From positions 1 through 64,000 of the forward strand of contig JAJJXM010000087.1 of assembly GCA_024516155.1 (NCBI GenBank): a stretch of DNA of 64,000 nt, given 5' to 3'. Positions 31,649 through 44,261 of the stretch are shown piece by piece. The notes beneath the pieces are model-generated. The model saw only the letters and a list, made by a program, of their open reading frames with translations. It was not told the origin of the DNA and made no database searches. The number at the start of each line of letters is the position of its first letter. Within the stretch, counting starts at the first letter, position 1. A program made the position numbers and the translations under genes. Origin of the DNA: Pyronema omphalodes (taxonomy: Eukaryota; Ascomycota; Pezizomycetes; Pezizales; Pyronemataceae).

Positions 31649-32172
31649 GTCAGGGACTAAGAACGGACGTTCGAAGACACACTGAACACTACCGGGCAGG
31701 GCAAGACTAGGCGGGTTCCGGGACACGGGAACGGAAGGACAAGAACCGAAGTGCACGACAGACGGCCGGCACACTAGACAAGGACAGGAACAAGGACAAG
31801 AATGACGTGAGTCTTGAGGAGAGAAATCTTATTAAAGGTCGAGGGAAAGACACAAGACGTTCGATGGAGAAGTCAACGACGGGGAGGCAAGCCTCCTTAT
31901 GTACAAAGGGCGGCCAGCAGTCTTGCTGGGCCGTCATTCAACATCGCTACATGAACAGCTTCCGTTCTCCATCATTTAGCCTGCGATGCCACAGCTTCCA
32001 CAGCCTGTGGTACGTCATCCATCATCAATCGATCAATCATCAACAACGGCACGGCACACACAACAACACATCGACAACACAACACGGCACAACAACGACA
32101 ACGGCACAACAACGACAACGGCACAACAACGACGTCAACAACACAACGGCTCGTCAGCCGTGTGCCGTGACA
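31649..32172 (-). repeat. G2 3' LTR
   Basis: 524 bp, TGTCA...TGACA ends, homologous to the G1 LTR throughout. The polypurine tract follows on the minus strand at 32173-32185. Confidence 0.88.
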
Positions 32173-32223
32173 GTACCCCCCCCGTTAGGCTCGATTTTCT
32201 ACGAGAGGAGAAGGTTTGTCTGG

Positions 32224-35200
32224 CTATAGTTGATGGAAACGTTCGGCGGCCTCGGTCTCTGGCAGGTTCCTTTCTGGTTCCCAAGTCGGGGAGTCGTGTC
32301 CTGTCCATTTGACGAGGTACTGCAGGTTACCTCGGAACCAACGGCTGTCCAGGATTTCGTCGACGAACCATTCTTCTTCGCAGTCCACCACTACGGGTAG
32401 TGGCGGTGGGATCACCTGTCCCGGAAGGGGGTCCGAAGGAGCCGGGTTTCATAGTGATACCGGGAACGTCCTATGGTGTTTCATGGTGTCCGGAATATCC
32501 AATTCATAGGCGGGGGATCCAATGGGCCGAACCACAGTGAAGGGACCCAGGTGCTTGTTGTCCAGCTTTCTGGATGGTCGGCGGGTCCTCAGGTTGCGTG
32601 CGTCCAGCCATACCAGGTCACCTGGCTTGAAGACCGGCGCGGGGAGTCGAGAGTTGTCGGCAGCTTCCACGTGGCGGGCTTGGGCGTACTTCATTTATGA
32701 ACGTAGGACGTCATGGATGTGAGACATCCTTTCTGCTACCTTGTTGGCTTTAACTTCCGCAGGGTTGTCAGTCCTGATCTCCAATTCGAACCAACATTTC
32801 GGATGTCGGCCGAACAAGGCAGAGAACGGGGACAGCGACGTCGTATCTTATACTTGATTATTTGCGGCGAATTCCGCCAAGGGTAAAGATTTCTTCCAGT
32901 CGTCTTGTAGGTAACAAACGTAAGCGCGGAGATACTGTTCCATCACCGCGTTAATTCTTTCTGTTTCTACATTTGTCTGCGGGTGGAAGGCCGTGCTTGT
33001 GGCAATCTCAATACCCATGCAATTTGCAAGGTGCTTCCAGAAGTGAGATACAAATTGCGGCCACGGTCGGATACCACTGTATCCGTGAGGCCGTGGAGTT
33101 TAAAGACGTTTTCGAGGAAAAGTTGTGCGAATCCTTCCGCGTCTATAGTGTAATTGCAGGGCACCAACTGCCGCTGCTTTGTAAGTCGGCAAATGATCGC
33201 ACATATTGCGTCGAAGCCTTCTGATATCGGGAGTCCAGTAACAAAGTCCACAGATATGTTCTGCCACAGGTGGTGAGGGACTGGTAGGGGCTTCAAGGTT
33301 CCGTAGGGTGCGTGGCGGGTAGCTTTCGTTCTTGTACAAGTGTGGCAGTTGCGGACGAAGTGGTCTACATCTTTCCGCATTGGGCGCCAATAGTAATTTC
33401 GGGCTAGGAGTTCGAAGGTCTTCGCACTTTCCGGATGTCCCATGGTGGGCGGGTCGTGGTGATCCTGAAGTAGTTTCAGGCGTAACTTGCCCAGTGCCGG
33501 GACGTACAGGCAGTCGCGATAGTATAACCGGTTTTCCAACGAGGAGCAGTCGGCGAGTGAGATGTCTTTACAGATCTGGGTTTCATCTTCCAGCATTCCC
33601 AACACTTGGTTGGGCAATGAATCTGTCTTGTATCCCTCGTTGAATAGGACGTCTACTTCAGTGGGTGCCAGCCTCATGGGCGGGGTCATGCACAATTGAA
33701 AATTTTGTGGCTTCAGGACAGCTTGTTGATTTGCTAGTATACGGTCGTCTCCTTCTCCCGGGAGATCAGCGGCTCGTCTCGTCAAGACGTCCGGTTTGCC
33801 TCCCAACGTTCCGGGTCGGTAGGTAATGACGAAGTTGAATCGCGACAGAAATTCGGACCAACGTGCATGTCATCTGTTTGGTAGTATTGTTGTCATGAAA
33901 TATTCTAGATTCTTGTGATCTGTGAGTACTTTTATCGGGATGGCGGAGCCCTCCAAGTGGGGACGCCATGCTTCGAAACATCGAACTATTGCCAGTAGTT
34001 CCTTATCATAGATTTCATAATTGCATTCCGCCGGGGAATGCTTCTTGGAGTAGAAGGCAACAGGGTGTAGTACGTTATCGTCGTCATACTGTAACAATAC
34101 TCCGGCAGACACATAGTCGGATGCGTCCGTTTCCACCACAATCGGCTTTTCATAGTCGAAATGCTTCAGGATCGGTGCCGAGGTAAATGCCTTTTTTAAC
34201 CGGTCAAAGGCATCTTGCTGGTCTTTACCCCAGGTAAAGGGGATTGCTTTGCCATCTTGCTTCTTGGTCAAAGCTGTTAGGGGGGAGACTACTTTTGAGT
34301 AGTCTTTAATAAATCGTCGGTAGAAGTTCGCGCAACCAAGGAACTCTTGGACCTGTTTCAAATTGGTCGGTTCCTTCCAATCTCTGACTGTCGCTACTTT
34401 GGAGTCCATCATGCGAATTCGGTCGCGGCCGATGTGATATCACAGGTACTGGACTTCGGCCTTAGCAAACTTACACTTTTCTGGTTTCAAGTGTAGTGTT
34501 TCTTGTTTAAGTCGTTCCAAGATCTTCCAGACATGTGAGGTGTGGTCGGGCTTTGTTTCAGAGAATACGAGGTCATCATCCAAGTATGCTGTACAAAACT
34601 GGTCCAGGTATGGTCGCAGTACATCATTGATGAATGCCTGGAAATCAGCAGGCGCGTTGGTGAGCCCGAAGGGCATCACTTTTGACTCAAATGATCCGTA
34701 CCTTGTGCGGAACGCCGTTACCCATTCTTTGCCTTCTGCCATTCTAATCAGGTTATAGGCGCTACGGACGTCTAGGGTTGTAAAATACTGAGCTTTGGAA
34801 AGATTCATCATCGTTTCCTGTATCAGTGGCAGCGGGTACCGATTCTTTTCGGTCCCTTCATTCAATCTTCGGTAATCCACGCATAGGCGTAAGGATCCGT
34901 CTGATTTCTTCACAAATAATATCGGCAAGGCGGCTGATGATTGGGAGCATTTCATAAAGCCTTTTTCCAAATTGTCATCTAGCCATGCTTTTAGTTTCTG
35001 TAACTCGTTGTGTGATAACGAGTAGAGGGGACCAATGGGGGCACGAATGCCTCTTTCAATGAGATCTTGTGGTCGTAGGGTCTGTGTGGGGGGAGTTCCT
35101 TCGCGTTTACTTCCGTGAACATGTCGCGGTAGTCATGGTACTCTTCGGGGATCATGTCCTTTAGTTCTTCATCGGTGAGGGGGGGGTCTGTCCTCCAAGG

Positions 35201-35332
35201 CGACGGTGATTTCGTCCAGCGATACCGAGAAGACTGTCAGGTTTTCGTCTTTTACCATCTCTTGGAAATCGGAGATGGTCAGACTTGAGATTGCTATTGG
35301 AGGGTCGTCTGGAGGGTCGGGGACCGGGTTTT
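32224..35332 (-). pseudogene. pol: G2 pol, RT-RNase H-integrase-chromodomain, multiply broken
   Basis: Collinear with G1 pol from MPELENP to the chromodomain (32415-32224). Pieces: 34970-34440 (RT with YLDD), 34412-33870 (RNase H), 33806-32967 (integrase zinc domain and core), 32694-32449 and 32415-32224 (C-terminus and chromodomain). The TGA at 33870-33872 replaces an Arg CGA in the NRRQARW motif; the other breaks are indels. The upstream part of pol (protease) is across the nested LINEs at 44262-44831. Confidence 0.85.
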
Positions 35333-35347
35333 CCAGTTCCGGCATGG
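35333..35347. repeat. Repeated target site shared by B1 and C4 insertions
   Basis: ccagttccggcatgg at 35333-35347 recurs at 44247-44261, and its last ten bases (tccggcatgg) at 42215-42224. The three copies bracket B1 and C4, so two separate minus-strand LINE insertions used the same point in G2 pol. Confidence 0.85.
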
Positions 35348-36107
35348 TTTATTTATTTATTGATTTATTTATTCATACACGCATCCAACCGTAAGGTCAT
35401 GGCGGAATCTACAAAGTAAATGCAATGTTGAGGACCTGGGGGTGATGCCAGGTCCCCACTGGGTAAGCCCCAGAGCTGTCTATGTGGGTGGGAGTGTAGT
35501 CTCCCAAGTCTCGCCGTGCAGTTTTTCATCTAGCGTCGTCAGATCCAAGGAGCCCTGTGCGCTCGGAGGCCACCTCGCCGGGTCGATCCCCCATTTCCTC
35601 CACCCTTCCCCTCCCATTTTTAACCATTTTCCCGCCTTTATTTCCTCCACAAAGCAAAAACAGAACAAAAGAAAAAGTAACTCCTCCGGGCCACCGCCCC
35701 AGGGCCTCCCCTCTCTCCAATCTCTCCGTCCGCGTCCTTAACTCCTCTGCTCTCCCCCTCTCATCCCTCTCCGCTGCTCCCTCCCGTCCGCGCCTCTTCT
35801 CCTTCTCTACCTCCGCGCAGCATCACCGCTCACTCGTCACCGTCTCCGATCTCCTTTCCCGCGCGCCTTTCATCTTTGCCTCCCCGCCCATCTCACGTTC
35901 CCCTTGACCTCCCCCCAAAGAAACAAAAGACAACAGGAAAAGTAACCCGTCCTCGTCCCCCCGGTGCTCCTCCTGCCCCCTCTGCCTCGCTCCTCATCCC
36001 CTGTGTCTCATCCCTCTCGCGTGCCCTTCCTCCCGTCGTCATTCCCATTATTTTATTATGTTTTTTTTTTTTTTATTATTATTTTTTTTTTTTTTTTTTT
36101 CTGTTCA
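35348..36107 (-). other. LINE B1 3' UTR
   Basis: About 760 nt without a credible ORF: A-tract (as T on plus, 36061-36100), purine-rich section, the shared module around 35630-35655, hairpin AACC/GGTC at 35387-35398 (one stem pair is G-U), and the AAAT tail. Confidence 0.7.
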
Positions 36108-39100
36108 TTAGTTATCGTGGGTTTCCGCGTGCTCGTCCGTTAGGTCCAGCAGCGTCCCCCAGCCTGTCGTCAGTGTACGAGGGGTGTCCTCTTCTGCGGG
36201 GTGAGCACTCAACTTCGCGTGTGCCCATTCGGCGGTCGCCACCTTGGTGTCCGAGATCATGGTGGACAGAGCTTTCGTGCCGGCGGTCGTATACATGATC
36301 CTGGAGAGAGTCAGTTGGCGTCGTCCGGGGATGTGTAGTGTATGGCGTAGTTCAGTCCGCTGTGTGTTAAAGTTCGGGCAGGAGAGGATTAGGTGTTTGG
36401 GGGTTTGTGGGGGATGTAGTGGGCAATGACAGGAGCGGGAGGGGTATTTGGCGGTGGGGGGGTGTGCTAGGCAGTCCAAAAAATAGCCATGGCCTGTGCG
36501 GAGTCCCAGTATGGCCGTCGATATCTTTCGCGGGACGGTAGTGTATGAGTTGTCGAGTCTTTTGTGGTGGGGGGCGTCGTACGTCTTGGGCTTCGGTGAT
36601 GAAGAGTACCAGTTTACCCAGTCGGTAACATATTGTTCTCGTACCTGGCATCTAACCCAGGAGAGGGAAATCGGGGGAGGCGCGGTGGGATTAAGGGAGG
36701 TAGCTGTTTTTGCCAGGAGGTCGGCTGTGTCGTTCCCGGGGATGTCTGTGTGGCCGGGGACCCAATGTAGAGTTACGGACGATCCGGATCGGCGAAGAGC
36801 GGACACCGTCGTGAGGATCGAGAGGGCCAGTTCTTGGCCGGGACCGTAGGAGGAGCGGGAGGCGCGGGGGATGGCTGCTTGATTGTCTGTGAAAATGTGT
36901 ACTCGCGGCGGGTGTGCCTGTTGAGGGTGATAGTTTTTTGGCAGGTCGTAAGGCAGTCGTGTATCGCTCTAAGCTCAGCGTCAAATACTTCGGTTGCATC
37001 GCCCATTGCGATGAGTTCTTCTACTCGGCGAGGTAGACCGTCGGTGATGCAATATCCCGCTCCGGTTCTTCCATTTAGATGCGAACCGTCAGTGTATGCG
37101 ATGATGTTGCGGGGATCTGCGCGGAGGGTCTGGAGCAGTGTTGTGTGTGCTGTAGCCGCCTCTGGCTTCGGGAGGGAGGTGATGTTGATTTTGAGGCGGG
37201 GGCCCTCCCATGGGGCAGAATTGGGTTGTGATGTGTTTTCGATGATGTCATCAGGTAGCACCCACTTGCTGACGGAGCGGAGCATAGTGACGAGACGGGA
37301 GGGGGCCGTGCCTGGTGACTGCCATTGATAGTCATACTCGTATGGGTCGCAGATGGAGGAGTGGAAGTGATCGGGAACGGGGAAGGAGGAGGGGCAGCGT
37401 CTGAAGACGGGGTGATTGGGGGGGAGAGAGAGGAGACGGAGGACGTATTTGCGAGTGCGGTGGTGTAGGCGGACTGACACCAGGGGGATAGCTGCTTCGT
37501 TGTGTAGGGCTAAGATTGGCGTCGAGGCGAAAGCGTTCAGAATTCAGCGGAGGGCAGAGTTTTGTTGCGTTTGTAGTAAATTGGCGAGGCTTTTTTGCCC
37601 CGTCCACCAGATCTCGGAACCAAAGTCGGACCTAGACAGCACACACGCTATGTAAAGTGTTCTCGTCGCAGACGGGGACAAACCTGTTTCGTGACGGACA
37701 AGGCTTCGGAGGGCGTTGAGGGACCTAGCGGCGGCCGTCAGTCTCGTTTTTACATGATATGAGAAGGAGAGTTTTCTGTCACAATATATCCCAATCCACC
37801 GAACCACGTCCGTCCGTCCTCCTTTCGTCCCTGGGGCAATGATGGTTCCGTTTGGCAAGCGTACGTTTATGGCGGCGGCGGGTGTGTCTGTGTGGGAGCG
37901 GTGAAAGTGTAGCAGCTCCGATTTCGAATCGTCGAATGCTACAGCATTTGTTCGGGCCCATTCGAAGGCGGTGCGAGCCGTGACTTCCAGTTCGCGGGTA
38001 TTCTCTTCTCTGGTACGCCCGTGTGCAACGGGAGCTACGTCGTCCATGTAGCTCGGGGTCCATAACGTTGGGTGAGTCGTTTGTAATTTGTCGAATAGAG
38101 GGCGCAGGTAGATGAGGAAGGGAATGGGGGACGCCGGGGAACCTCGGGGGATGCCCGTCCTAATAGGTCGCTGTATGTCTGTTCGTCCGTGGAATGATAG
38201 GGCTGTTGTCCTGTTGTTTAGGAAAGTCGAACACCAGGAGACAACTGCGGTTGGGCAGCCTAGTGTACGCATTGTCGTGAGGAGGCGCGCGGAGGAGACA
38301 TTGTCGAAGGCTCCTCGCACATCTAAAAATAGCGCGGAGGTCACCATGCGGCGCCCCGCATTCGCTTCGACCTCGTGCGTTAGGGCCATTGCAGCGTCGA
38401 TAGCCGAGCGTTTGGGGCGCCCGCCTATCTGGTCTGCATGCAGTATGTTGTGTGACTCCGCCATAAGGCTGAGCCGGGTTGCCATAAGTTTTTCCAAGAT
38501 TTTTCCCATGCAGTTCAGCAACGCGATGGGTCGATAGGCCTTAACTGCGCTGTAGTCAGGTTTATTCGGTTTCGGGATAACCACCATCGTTGCTTCACGC
38601 CAGCACCTTGGGTGGTATCCTTTGTCACCTAGCCTTGCATACAGCGCATCGAACACCTTGGGGATTGCATCGTAGGCTCTCCTCAGGCATGCGAACGTTA
38701 TCATGTCGAGACCGGGGGCTTTTTTGGGGCAGGATGAGTAAATATCGTGGGGTATTTCTTCGGGGGTGAATGTGTGCCAGGGGATAATGGGGTGTGTGGG
38801 GGGGGATTTGAGTCGGAGGGGCAGCGGGGGGGGGGGGGGGTCGGAAAAGAGCCTGAAAGGCATTTACTTTGCCTTCGAAATCAACGTGTACCTTGTCTAT
38901 CCCACCTACCTGGGTTTTTATTGGGGGGGTCAGTTGGGCGCGCCGGGGGTTTGTGTATCTGAAGGCGGCCCAGACATCGGGGCCTTCTGCGGCGGCCAGG
39001 TATTCTTTCCACAATGAGTCCTTTGCGTGTCGTACTCTGCGGTAATGCGTGTTTCGGAGGCGCTTGTACTCTGCATGATGGGCCGGGAGGCGAGTTGATT

Positions 39101-40116
39101 TCCACCTCTTTCTTGCGCTCTGCATGTTCCGTCGAGTCGTGCTTAGTTCCTCCGTCCACCACCTCTTCGAGCGGGGAGTTGGTGTGAGGGTGGGTGTCGC
39201 CTTTTGGGCAGCCGCTTGAATGGAGTCACGAATGAGGGCGGCGCATTCGTCTAGGTTACTTGCGGATGGGTTTGCGCGGAGGTGTGTCCTGTACGGGTGA
39301 CTGGCCTCGGCGAGGGTTTGTAGCTCCCTGGTAAAAGTGTCCCAATCCGTTTTTTGCCAGTTGAGTGGTGGGGCGGTAGAGGTGGCGGTGGTATGGTCTG
39401 GGTGGAGAGATGTTAGTTGAAAGCGGATGACCTCGTGGTCTGAACCTGTAGCTAGGTCGTCGTCGACTGCCCACTTCGTGAGTTCCCTTGTCATCGCGGG
39501 GGATGTCAGGGTCAGGTCCAGGACCGACGAGCCAGAGCCGTCTTTGTAGTGGTGGGTTGGGACGTCGGGGACGTTCGCCAGATTCCAGTGGTGGGTTTCG
39601 ATTAGTTCCACGAGCTCTTCAGCTCGGGCTCTCCTGCGAGTGTTGGGAATCCCACAACGGATGGTGTGCGTTGAGGTCACCCGTGATGACACATCGGCGA
39701 GGGAGGACGAGAGGGGTGAGGGCTCGGGGTAGGGTGTATAGTTTGGAGATTGGGTCACGTTCATTATATATGTTAAGTAAGTAGAAGGGGGGTATTAGGG
39801 GTGTGCGGACCTCGAGGACTTGTAGGTCCGGGTCTTCGGTAACATCTGGTCAAGGGGTGACGCTGATGTGGGGGTTCAAACGAGAGACGTAAGCGGCGGT
39901 CCGGTTGGCTTTGTGGTAGCCGCGGGGGGGAAGCAAAAGAATGAAGTTGGGGTGAGTTATAGCAAATTTGGAGTCCTTGACGTTTACCTCTTGGACAAGA
40001 ATGATGTCGGTGGAAGCGCTTGCTGTGTTTAGCAGCGTCGTGAGGGCGGTGGTGCTGCGATTCGTGTTGTGGGACACGATGCGGAGGGTCGCCGCTGATG
40101 GATGTTGTCTATTCAT
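36108..40116 (-). pseudogene. LINE B1 ORF2: APE-RT-RNase H, frameshifted
   Basis: The ATG at 40116 opens the APE domain (VSHNTNR, VQEVNV), but a stop at 39850 and an indel at about 39630 divide it. 39764-38625 carries the APE C-terminus (GSDHEV) and linker. A C/G run near 38828-38840 shifts into 38863-37544 (RT: KKAPGLD, GIPRGSPASP, YMDD). 37480-36773 and 36806-36108 hold RNase H (TDGSHL, FDAELRAI, then HWVPGH) and the Cys/His tail (SCHCPLH...LILSCPNF). RT has R in place of Q in GIPQGSP and M in YMDD, both unusual relative to A1 and B3. Confidence 0.82.
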
Positions 40117-41917
40117 CGGCGGTCATGGTGGTATCAGCGATGGGGTTGGTTTCGGCGGGAATGTTGTCGAGCATCTGTAAACGGTGTGGATGCACTTCCT
40201 GCCCTTCTGTTTGGGGCATTCTCCACAGAAGTGGTATTCCGTTGGGTGTACCGCGGCGCATATGGCGCAGGTAGGGCCGTTGTCGGCGGCGCACGGTGCG
40301 TGGTGGTGGCCAAACTTCTGGCACCTACGGCATTGGTCGATGGGCCTGGCGGAGAAGAACTCGGTGACTTTCCGTGGTTCGAATAAGACGACATCCTTCG
40401 TGCGTTTCAATGTGTTGTAGTCGTTGACGGAGTTGAGGGTGATCATGACGCTCGACGCCGACTTACCGGCCCATTTGTCGGGGTGAGATATGTATCGCGG
40501 TGGTTGGGTTCATCTGACGGAGTGGTTACGTTCGATTTCGGCTTGCAGGTTTTGCATGCCTTCCTCGGAGTCTGGGTAGTACTCGGTTGGTACGCCGTGG
40601 ACTGCCAGTTTGTACCACTTCTCGTTTATGCGAGGGGGGCAGCAACGCAGGGTGTATTTTGCGGGCGGCTTCGAGGATGAGGGGCAGGTGGGGGGGTGAT
40701 ATCGGCGGGTGTAGTGTGGGGGGTGGGGGGTCAAAATAAGATTTCCTTTCACGTTCTTCTTCACCATTGAGATAGAGACGTTCTCAGGAGCATTTGCTTT
40801 GCGCAAGGCGTCGTTGACGGCAACTCCGATTGCTATTTTGGAGCTCTCTGGGAAGGAATGGGGGTCTGGGCATGGGATAATAATGTCGGTGGGGGGGGGG
40901 GATTCTTTCTTTTGGGCTTTGGCGGGTTTGGTGGTTTGTTTAGGAGGCGTGGGGGCAGCAGCGGGGAATAGCTTCTTCGTTGCAGGTCCTTCTTCTTGCC
41001 ACGGGGTGGAGGTGTTCAGATCGGGGCGGGGGGCATGGACGGGGAGGGGGATCTTGTGTTTCTTGAGCTCGATCTCGGCTTCAAGACAGCGTTTTTTCCA
41101 GTAGGCAAGTTCCTTGGGGGAGGGGGCAGCGGGGGTGGGGGCGTGAATAGAGGGGAGATCGTTGGATTCGGGGGGGGGGGGGGGGGGGTGGAGCGGGGAT
41201 AGTGGGGTTCTCGGGGGTGGAGGATTCGACGGGGGAAAGGAGGGCTGAGATGTCTTCGTTGGGGAGTATGACGGGGGCAATGCGGGACAAGAGATCGTGG
41301 ACGGCACGGATTGTAGACTGGTATTTGTGGATAGATCGGAACGCCTGAGAGACTCTATCATTCGTGGCTCTGTCGGCGTGTCGGAACATGTCCGTGGCGG
41401 TGTTGAGATTGTCGTTAAGTTGGTTGATGGATGTCGCGAGGCTGTCGGCGGCGGGGTCGGTAGATAGGGGGTTGTCGGTGTCACGGCGGAGGCGTTGGAC
41501 TCCGGCGGGGACTGGGGTGGAGTCGGCGGCGATGTGGGTGATGGTGTGGGCGGTGGAGGCAGCTGGGCGTTTTTTCGATTTGTCGGTGTTGCGTTGAACG
41601 GTCTATTTGGGGTCGGGGTTGGTCAATACGTCGGGGGTGTCGTTGTTATCAGGGAGGGTTTTCTTATTGTGGGGGGTTTTGGGGGGAGCGTTGCTGGTGT
41701 TGCGCGCGACGGGGGTGGGGGAGCTCTCGCGGGAAGACGCGTCTTCGTCGCTAGAGTCATCGCTGACGTCAGAGCACGTGTCAACGTGCATTTCCGTGTC
41801 AGACGCGTCGGACCCTTGCGGCTCCGCGTTAGCGCTTTTTTCTTTCGCGAGCGCTCGAGGGGGTGCTTTGTCGGGGGGGAGGGGCTGTTTCTCAACAGCG
41901 GAGGATCGGGTGGGCAT
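40109..41917 (-). pseudogene. LINE B1 ORF1 (Gag-like, CCHC), frameshifted
   Basis: ATG 41917-41915. 104 codons to 41603 are acidic and Ser-rich; the sequence resumes in 41484-40510 (Pro/Thr-rich, INEKWYKLAVHGVPTE) and 40446-40123 with the knuckles CRRCQKFGHHHAPC and CAICAAVHPTEYHFC. Its end, MTADE with TAG at 40111-40109, overlaps the ORF2 ATG by 8 nt. Confidence 0.8.
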
Positions 41918-42202
41918 CGGAAGCTCGGAATAAGTTGTTTCTGCGGTAGCGACAAGGAATCCGCGATTAAAATGATGGTATTTGATGTGGGTGGGGGGTG
42001 GTGTCGATGGAACCGGTTCGCGGGGCTTTTCTCAGGGGCCCGAAAACTCTTTTTTGATGAAAACTCAACGAAAAAGAGAGGGCCTGGTCTGGAAAGGCTG
42101 CGAATAGGTAATTCGGGGCTGCCGAACAATAATCCGCGATAAAATCTTGCGATGTCGGCGTGGTTGTTGAAAAGGCAGGGGGGGGGTCGCTCTTTGCTGG
42201 GT
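41918..42202 (-). promoter_or_regulatory. LINE B1 5' UTR with C-tract box
   Basis: About 285 nt. The C-tract box on the minus strand (GA, nine C, TGCCTTTTCAACAACC) ends near 42165. This UTR is the region duplicated in B0 at 31-316. Confidence 0.6.
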
Positions 42203-42224
42203 TGGGTAGTAATCTCCGGCATGG

Positions 42225-44246
42225 TTTGTTTGTTTGTTTATTTGTTTGTTTTCTAATTACTTGTTTGCAACCTTAAGGTTATGACAAGAAACAGATAAAT
42301 ACAAAGAAAGAAAGAAAAGGAAACGCAAAAGCAAAAACCCCTGTCTCCACCTCTGCCGTTTTCCGCCTCCCTGCGCTGCATGGTTGTGGGGTCTGTCCCC
42401 ACTGTTACTACTGGGGTGTGTTGTCCATATCACGTCGCTTGTTCCAGTGCCCTGCTTGCACAGACGCCGCCTCGCCGGGCTCCTCCCTTTCCTCCTCCCT
42501 TCCCCTCCTATTTTTCACCATTTTCCCGCCTGTATTTCCTCCACAAAGCAAAACTAAACAAAACCAAAGCAAAGTTAAACAGCCTCCGGGCCACCCATGC
42601 CCCCACTCTCCTCTCCTCTCTCACCTCCTCCGCTGGTGTCTCCTGACTCTTTGCCCTTTGAGTCACCCGGGCCCGCCCTGCCCCTCTTCTCCTCCCCTCT
42701 CTCCGCGTCTCCTTCCTTCTTCCTCAGCCTTCTCGCTGCCCCTCCTCGCCTCTCCCCCCTTCTTGTCGGTGGTGTTGTAAGTCCAAGATTGCCATTCCCC
42801 AGCACAATCTGGACATTGATGCCTCCGCTCTTGACGACTTCTGCCCAAGTCTTCTTTGCGGAGGGGGTTGTCTGTCGGGGTTGGTGGGTATTCTTTCCCC
42901 TTCCACCATTCTTTGTTGTAGGGGTCTTGCTGGGTGTCGCTGCCATAGGTGTCGTCTCCTTCGCTTTCTGCTTCTTCCTCTGTGTAGCCTTCGCCTCCAC
43001 AGTCTTCCATCCGTCGGTCTCAGCAGGGACAGTGCTTGGGGCATCGGGTAGAGGTGTGTCCTGAGCAGATGAACTGTCAGGGTGAGGTTCCGGTGTTGCT
43101 TTGGTCGACGTGATTGCGAGGAGAGGTAGGGGGGACATAGGCTTGAGGGCATCAAGCTTGTCCTGGGCGGCGGTGGTCGCATGTTTCGAGTGCATCAGGC
43201 TTCACACCGGTGATGCAGCTCCCGGTTTGTGGTTCACCGTGCTTCTGTTTGTCGGTGGGGTGGGTTCGGTATTCTGGTCGCTTCCCCTTCGCTTTCTCTT
43301 GCCAGGAGGGTTGCGAACAGCGTCCAGGCCATCCTGAATATCATGTTGGACGACCGACAGTTGCATAGTCATCTCTTCCATCGCTGAGGAAGAGGCCGTG
43401 AGGTTCGGTGAGAGGGGCGCCAAAATGACTTGGTGCTGTTCGTCGATTTTCTTCGTCAGGGCATCCACAGCAGCCTTGGGTGCTGCTGTTTCTGCCTGTG
43501 TAGAGTCGTATGCTGCGCGCAGCTTTGTGTTTTCGCCGAGCAGAATGTTGAATTTCGTCATCATGACGTCGAATCTGTGGCGCATCTCATCGCTGTTGTT
43601 GCGTATGGTGTCATCGAGGGTATTGAAGCGTCGCTGTGTGTCCCGGTGGATCTGTTGTATCCCCAGGAAGCTTGCGCCTGTGAAAAGCGGTTCATGTTCA
43701 CAGAATAGGGCGCTCAAGCTGCTATCGTTGTCGTCTTTTTCGATAGCGTCCCGCATAGCAGTAACCAGATCGCGGCGAAAGTCTCTGACCCGGTTGTACT
43801 CAGGTGTCGCTTGCTGCTGGTGTGTTGAAGCCGAAGGAACTGGTGATCCTGCCAAGACCACGCTCTAGAAGGGCTTTCCAGCGAAGTTTCCATCAACTTC
43901 ATCTACTTTTCCATCTCTGCCATCACAAGTAGGATCAGATCCATCATGAGGAAGGTCGGCTAGAACATTGTACGCGTTTTCGGACCGTTTCGATTGTTGG
44001 GCGTTGTTCTGTCGTTGTTTTGGCGACATTTCGTGAGGTGGGGTAAGCCAAAACTCGTGAAGACTCTGATTTTGCGACCAAAGTCAACAAAAACAACGTA
44101 GAATTCCCTGAAAATTCAGAGAATAACGTAACAGAGTGCTGTGACTCCGAATCCGATGAGAAAAGTGGGGGTTTCGGTGCTCGTGGTTCAGAATGCAGGG
44201 GGGGGGTCGCCGTTGCCGTGTGGTGTTGTAGAGTTGTATGGTAGGG
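42225..44246 (-). mobile_element. C4: ORF1-only element, complete
   Basis: About 2.0 kb: C-tract box (about 44191-44214), ORF, purine-rich end, 3' module, hairpin AACC-TTAA-GGTT at 42269-42280, and a mixed AAAC/AAAT tail at 42225-42250. About 20 nt of unexplained sequence (around 44224-44246) lies between the conserved 5' end and the target duplication. It inserted into G2 before B1 did. Confidence 0.85.
42575..44029 (-). pseudogene. C4 ORF1-like coiled-coil protein, two nonsense codons
   Basis: ATG at 44029, same layout as C5. CAG became TAG at about 43867 (the PFQSVV motif), and CGA became TGA at 43202-43204. Between them 43861-43202 is open (variable block of the C5 type, coiled coil), and 43195-42575 carries KTWAEVVK and the Gly/Arg/Glu tail to its natural stop. 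No frameshift, so only two C-to-T changes separate it from an open frame. Confidence 0.78.
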
Positions 44247-44261
44247 CCAGTTCCGGCATGG

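Larger units (their letters stand above)
35348..42214 (-). mobile_element. B1: LINE B, full length, decayed
   Basis: Runs on the minus strand from the 5' terminus at about 42202 (plus about 12 extra nt, tgggtagtaatc) to an (AAAT)n tail at 35348-35370. It has the 5' C-tract box (about 42165-42189), ORF1, ORF2, a T-tract equivalent to the internal A-tract (36061-36100) and a terminal hairpin at 35387-35398. Flanked by tccggcatgg on both sides. Confidence 0.88.
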
